A stretch of DNA of 64,000 nucleotides from Roseomonas sp. (GTDB lineage: Bacteria > Pseudomonadota > Alphaproteobacteria > Acetobacterales > Acetobacteraceae). The stretch is taken from the NCBI GenBank assembly GCA_020249775.1, contig JADCFA010000003.1, forward strand, positions 146,309 to 210,308, written 5' to 3'. The position numbers and the translations under genes are program-made. This document shows, piece after piece, positions 61,393 through 64,000 of this stretch; position 1 is the stretch's first letter; every line of letters begins with the position of its first letter. Under the pieces are notes generated by a model that was not told where the DNA came from, did not search any database, and was given only the letters and a program-made list of their open reading frames with translations.

Positions 61393-63234
61393 TCAGGCGG
61401 CGTCAACCTCTGGCGCGGCCTCGGTCGCCGCCGGTGCGGCAGCGCGGCGCGGGCGCGGGATCGGGATCAGCATAAAGGCCGGCACCAAATCACCGAACCC
61501 CTGCACGGGCGGGCCAAGATCATCGCGGCGGTCGCGGTTGCGATAATCGCGATCCTGGCGCGGTGCCTCACGCTCCCGCGGGGCGTAATCGCGCATGGCG
61601 GCTTCACGCAGCGCGAATTCGCTTGGCTGCGCATCACGGTCCCGACGCGGGGCGCGATCCCGGCGCGGCGCATCGCGGCCTTCTGGCGCTTCGGCGCGTG
61701 GGCGACGTTCCGGGCGGTCACGCCGGGCTGGAGCCTCGGCCGCGATTTCGTCCGGTGCTTCGGTGCGCGGCGCGCGGTCCTGACCATCGCGGCGGCCACG
61801 TTCTGGCCGGCCACGCCCGCCATCACGACGATCCGGCCGACGCGCCGGACCACCACGGCCCCGGCCACGCTTGGAAGAGGTGAGCGCTTCCTGAAGTTCG
61901 GCTTCCGTCACCGGCTCCAGCCCCTCAATATCCAGAAGCGGGATGGGTTTGCCGGTCAGTTTTTCGATGGCGGCGACATTCTTCGCATCATCGGCGGTCG
62001 CGATCGTATAGGCATGGCCTTCTCGCCCCGCGCGACCGGTGCGGCCAATGCGATGCACGTAATCTTCCGAATGGAAGGGCACATCGAAATTGAACACATG
62101 GGACAAGCCGCCGATATCAAGCCCGCGTGCGGCGACATCGGAACAGACCAGCAGCTGCAATTCATCCGCCTTGAAGGCATTCAGCGTGGCAAAGCGCTGG
62201 CTTTGATCCATATCGCCATGCAGGGCACCCACGCTGAAGCCATGCTTCTTCAGCGATTTGTAAAGGATATCCACGTCAATCTTGCGATTGCAGAAGATCA
62301 GCGCATTGGTGACCTGCTCGCGCCGGATCAGCCGGCGCAAAGCCTCACGCTTGTCAAAAGGCTGCACGTAAGCGAGGCCCGTGGTGATCGTGGTCGCGAC
62401 CGATGCCGGGGGTGCGACGCTGATTTCCTTTGGGTTGGACAGGAAGGCATCGGCCAGGCGGCGGATTTCCGGCGCCATGGTGGCGCTGAAGAACAAGGTC
62501 TGGCGCAAGGGCGGCAGCATGGAAACAATGCGTTCCACATCCGGAATGAAGCCCATATCGAGCATCCGGTCCGCTTCATCAATCACCAGCACCTTGCAAT
62601 CAGCAAGCAGCACACGGCCACGATCAAACAGATCCAGCAGCCGGCCTGGTGTGGCGATCAGCACATCCACGCCTTTTTCCAGCACATCGCGCTGGTCATT
62701 CATGCTCTCACCACCGATCAGCAGCGCGTGGTTGAGCTTGAGGTATTTGCCGTATTTCTCGAAATTCTCGGCGACCTGCAAAGCAAGCTCGCGGGTTGGT
62801 TCCAGGATCAGGCTGCGCGGCATGCGCGCCTTGGCGCGCGAACCGGTCAGAATATCCAGCATGGGCAGCACGAAGGACGCGGTTTTGCCCGTGCCGGTTT
62901 GCGCACAGCCCAGCACATCGCGGCCCATGAGCACCTGCGGGATCGCCTGTTCCTGAATGGGCGTTGGGTGGCGATAGCCGGATTCCGTCACCGCCTTCAC
63001 GATTTCCTCAGACAAGCCGATGGAATCGAAAGTGGCGCGGTCTTCTTCCGGGATGGGCAGCGCCTCGGGCGCGGATTCTGCCGCTTCCGGGGCAGCTTCC
63101 GCGGCCGGCGCTTCGGCCAGCGGGGGGTCTTCGGCTGGCGCGGCTTCAGACATTGCGGGCGCCAGGGGAAGGGTTTGCGGTTCGCTTGGGACAGCCTCGG
63201 CGGCGGTCACTTCAGTATTTTCGTTCAACTTCAA
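61393..63234 (-). CDS. DEAD-box RNA helicase (RhlE-like) with long charged tail
   Basis: A protein of up to 613 residues. An acidic Ala/Glu/Pro-rich N-terminus precedes the helicase core: YRHPTPIQEQAIPQVLMGRD, AQTGTGKTASFVLP, EPTRELALQVAENF, TPGRLLDLF, VIDEADRMLDMGF, FFSATMAPEIRRLA and HRIGRTGRAGREGHAY. From about residue 440 the tail is rich in Arg, Asp, Gly and Glu and probably binds RNA. The start is taken as TTG 63234; ATG 63153 is an alternative. It is divergent from the alpha/beta hydrolase gene over 211 bp. Confidence 0.9.
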   Translation of the reverse strand: MKLNENTEVTAAEAVPSEPQTLPLAPAMSEAAPAEDPPLAEAPAAEAAPEAAESAPEALPIPEEDRATFDSIGLSEEIVKAVTESGYRHPTPIQEQAIPQVLMGRDVLGCAQTGTGKTASFVLPMLDILTGSRAKARMPRSLILEPTRELALQVAENFEKYGKYLKLNHALLIGGESMNDQRDVLEKGVDVLIATPGRLLDLFDRGRVLLADCKVLVIDEADRMLDMGFIPDVERIVSMLPPLRQTLFFSATMAPEIRRLADAFLSNPKEISVAPPASVATTITTGLAYVQPFDKREALRRLIRREQVTNALIFCNRKIDVDILYKSLKKHGFSVGALHGDMDQSQRFATLNAFKADELQLLVCSDVAARGLDIGGLSHVFNFDVPFHSEDYVHRIGRTGRAGREGHAYTIATADDAKNVAAIEKLTGKPIPLLDIEGLEPVTEAELQEALTSSKRGRGRGGPARRPDRRDGGRGRPERGRRDGQDRAPRTEAPDEIAAEAPARRDRPERRPRAEAPEGRDAPRRDRAPRRDRDAQPSEFALREAAMRDYAPREREAPRQDRDYRNRDRRDDLGPPVQGFGDLVPAFMLIPIPRPRRAAAPAATEAAPEVDAA

Positions 63235-63311
63235 TCGCTTTCTAGGCCCGCGCTATCAGCGCTTGGCGGTGGGTACGGGAAAGGCCGAGCCCCGGCGGGG
63301 CGCGCATGCCG

Positions 63312-63330
63312 GGGCCGGCGGATCCGGCCC
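63312..63330. other. GC-rich hairpin in the divergent DEAD-box/hydrolase region
   Basis: Seven-base arms gggccgg and ccggccc with a 5-base loop, in the 211-bp region (63235-63445) between divergent genes. It lies 78 bp upstream of the helicase start on that strand. It could be a leader structure or chance in GC-rich DNA. Confidence 0.35.
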
Positions 63331-63445
63331 GCCTGTCCGCGAGCGCGTCCCCTATGCGCCCATACCGCGCGGGAATCAAGGATTTCCGTCGCCTTGGGTG
63401 GGGCTTGCCTGGACGGTTGCGCCGCTGCGGGGATAGTTTCCGTCC

Positions 63446-64000
63446 ATGGCTCAGAACGAGACGCTTTTATTGCTACCCGGCATGCTCTGCGATGCCCGGC
63501 TGTGGCGCAACCAGTTCGAGGCTTTCAGCGCCTCCCGCCGGGTGGTGGTCGCCTGCCTGACGGGGCATGACAGCATCGCGGCCATGGCGGAAGTGGCGCT
63601 GGCTGGGCTGGACGGACCATTGGCCGTCGCGGGGCTTTCCATGGGCGGGCATGTAGCGCTGGAGGTGGTGCGCCGCGCGCCGGGGCAGGTCAAGCGCCTA
63701 GCGCTATTCGACAATTCGGCCCGCGCGGATACGCCGGAACAGACCGAATACCGGCGCGGGTTGCTCACCCTTGCCCAGACCGGGCGTTTTCGCGGCGTGA
63801 CGCCACGCCTTTTGCCGATGCTGGTGCATCCTTCCCGCCTGGAAAGCCCCTTGGCGGCTGAGGTGATGGCCATGGCGGAACGGGTTGGTCGTGACGCTTT
63901 CCTCCGCCAGCAAACCGCGCTTACCGGGCGCATGGATTCCAGACCCCACTTGCCCGCGATACGCGCCAAGACGCTGGTGGCAGTCGGCGAGGATGATGTG
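63446..64000 (+). CDS. Alpha/beta-hydrolase, N-terminal part (truncated by window edge)
   Basis: The open frame runs 185 codons to the window end without a stop. LLLLPGMLCDARLW holds the oxyanion-hole loop and LAVAGLSMGGHVALEVVRRA the nucleophile elbow (GLSMG, catalytic Ser). TGHDSIAAMAEVAL and SARADTPEQTEYRRGLL match small esterases and 3-oxoadipate enol-lactonase-like proteins. The acid and His residues lie beyond the edge. ATG 63446 is the only good start. Confidence 0.8.
   Translation, partial: MAQNETLLLLPGMLCDARLWRNQFEAFSASRRVVVACLTGHDSIAAMAEVALAGLDGPLAVAGLSMGGHVALEVVRRAPGQVKRLALFDNSARADTPEQTEYRRGLLTLAQTGRFRGVTPRLLPMLVHPSRLESPLAAEVMAMAERVGRDAFLRQQTALTGRMDSRPHLPAIRAKTLVAVGEDDV

Noticed and set aside
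1..64000. Mobile elements, prophage or integrase genes
   Set aside because: No transposase, integrase or phage structural motif, and no terminal inverted repeats with target duplications were recognised. The tRNA 3' end is not repeated elsewhere in the window.

Overview
The window reads as a chromosomal stretch of a GC-rich alphaproteobacterium. It is most like Rhodospirillales/Acetobacteraceae (Roseomonas-like): there are three orphan tripartite-tricarboxylate (Bug/TctC) receptors, the divergent mfd-sdhE / recG arrangement, many ATGA or GTGA gene overlaps, and frequent TTG and GTG starts. No insertion sequence, integrase, phage gene or CRISPR array was seen. The placement is inferred from gene content; no rRNA is present to test it.

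Layout. 1-6.4 kb: a truncated periplasmic protein gene, glcF, metF, an mlaA-mlaC pair and ettA with an acetyltransferase. 6.4-7.0 kb: a non-coding block of about 2.5 tandem 170-bp repeats rich in hairpins, directly beyond the 3' end of a tRNA with anticodon CAT that carries tRNA-Ile2 identity features. 7-12.9 kb: mfd, sdhE and recG. 13-17.9 kb: a Gld-type ABC exporter operon ending in a Nudix hydrolase. 17.9-24.7 kb: a six-gene minus-strand cluster in which an EAL phosphodiesterase, a GT2-GtrA fusion and a GT39 glycosyltransferase overlap, followed by msrP, a small membrane protein and a sigma-54 response regulator. 25-29.3 kb: yghU and two GT4 glycosyltransferases.

29.3-46.3 kb is a catabolic accessory region. 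It holds paired PuuE-like deacetylases, a ketopantoate-reductase-like enzyme, eutBC without microcompartment genes, an N-acyl-D-amino-acid deacylase, a branched-chain-type binding protein, flavin oxidoreductases, a Baeyer-Villiger monooxygenase, a HpcH/HpaI aldolase and an acyl-CoA dehydrogenase homologue that appears to lack the catalytic glutamate. 46.3-52.5 kb: a DUF3429-like membrane protein, uvrB, and an SsuABC/TauABC-type ABC importer followed by a maleate-isomerase-like enzyme. 52.5-57.7 kb: a threonine dehydratase, nrdB and nrdA, with a Bug receptor gene between nrdB and nrdA and NrdR-box-like sites upstream of both nrd genes. 57.8-64 kb: another Bug receptor, an RNA uracil methyltransferase, gcdH, a DEAD-box helicase and a truncated alpha/beta hydrolase.

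Most conserved genes are ordinary. The least explained items are the tandem repeat with a compensatory base-pair change next to the tRNA, the EAL/glycosyltransferase/MsrP/sigma-54 cluster, the split nrd locus, and the acyl-CoA dehydrogenase homologue without its base.
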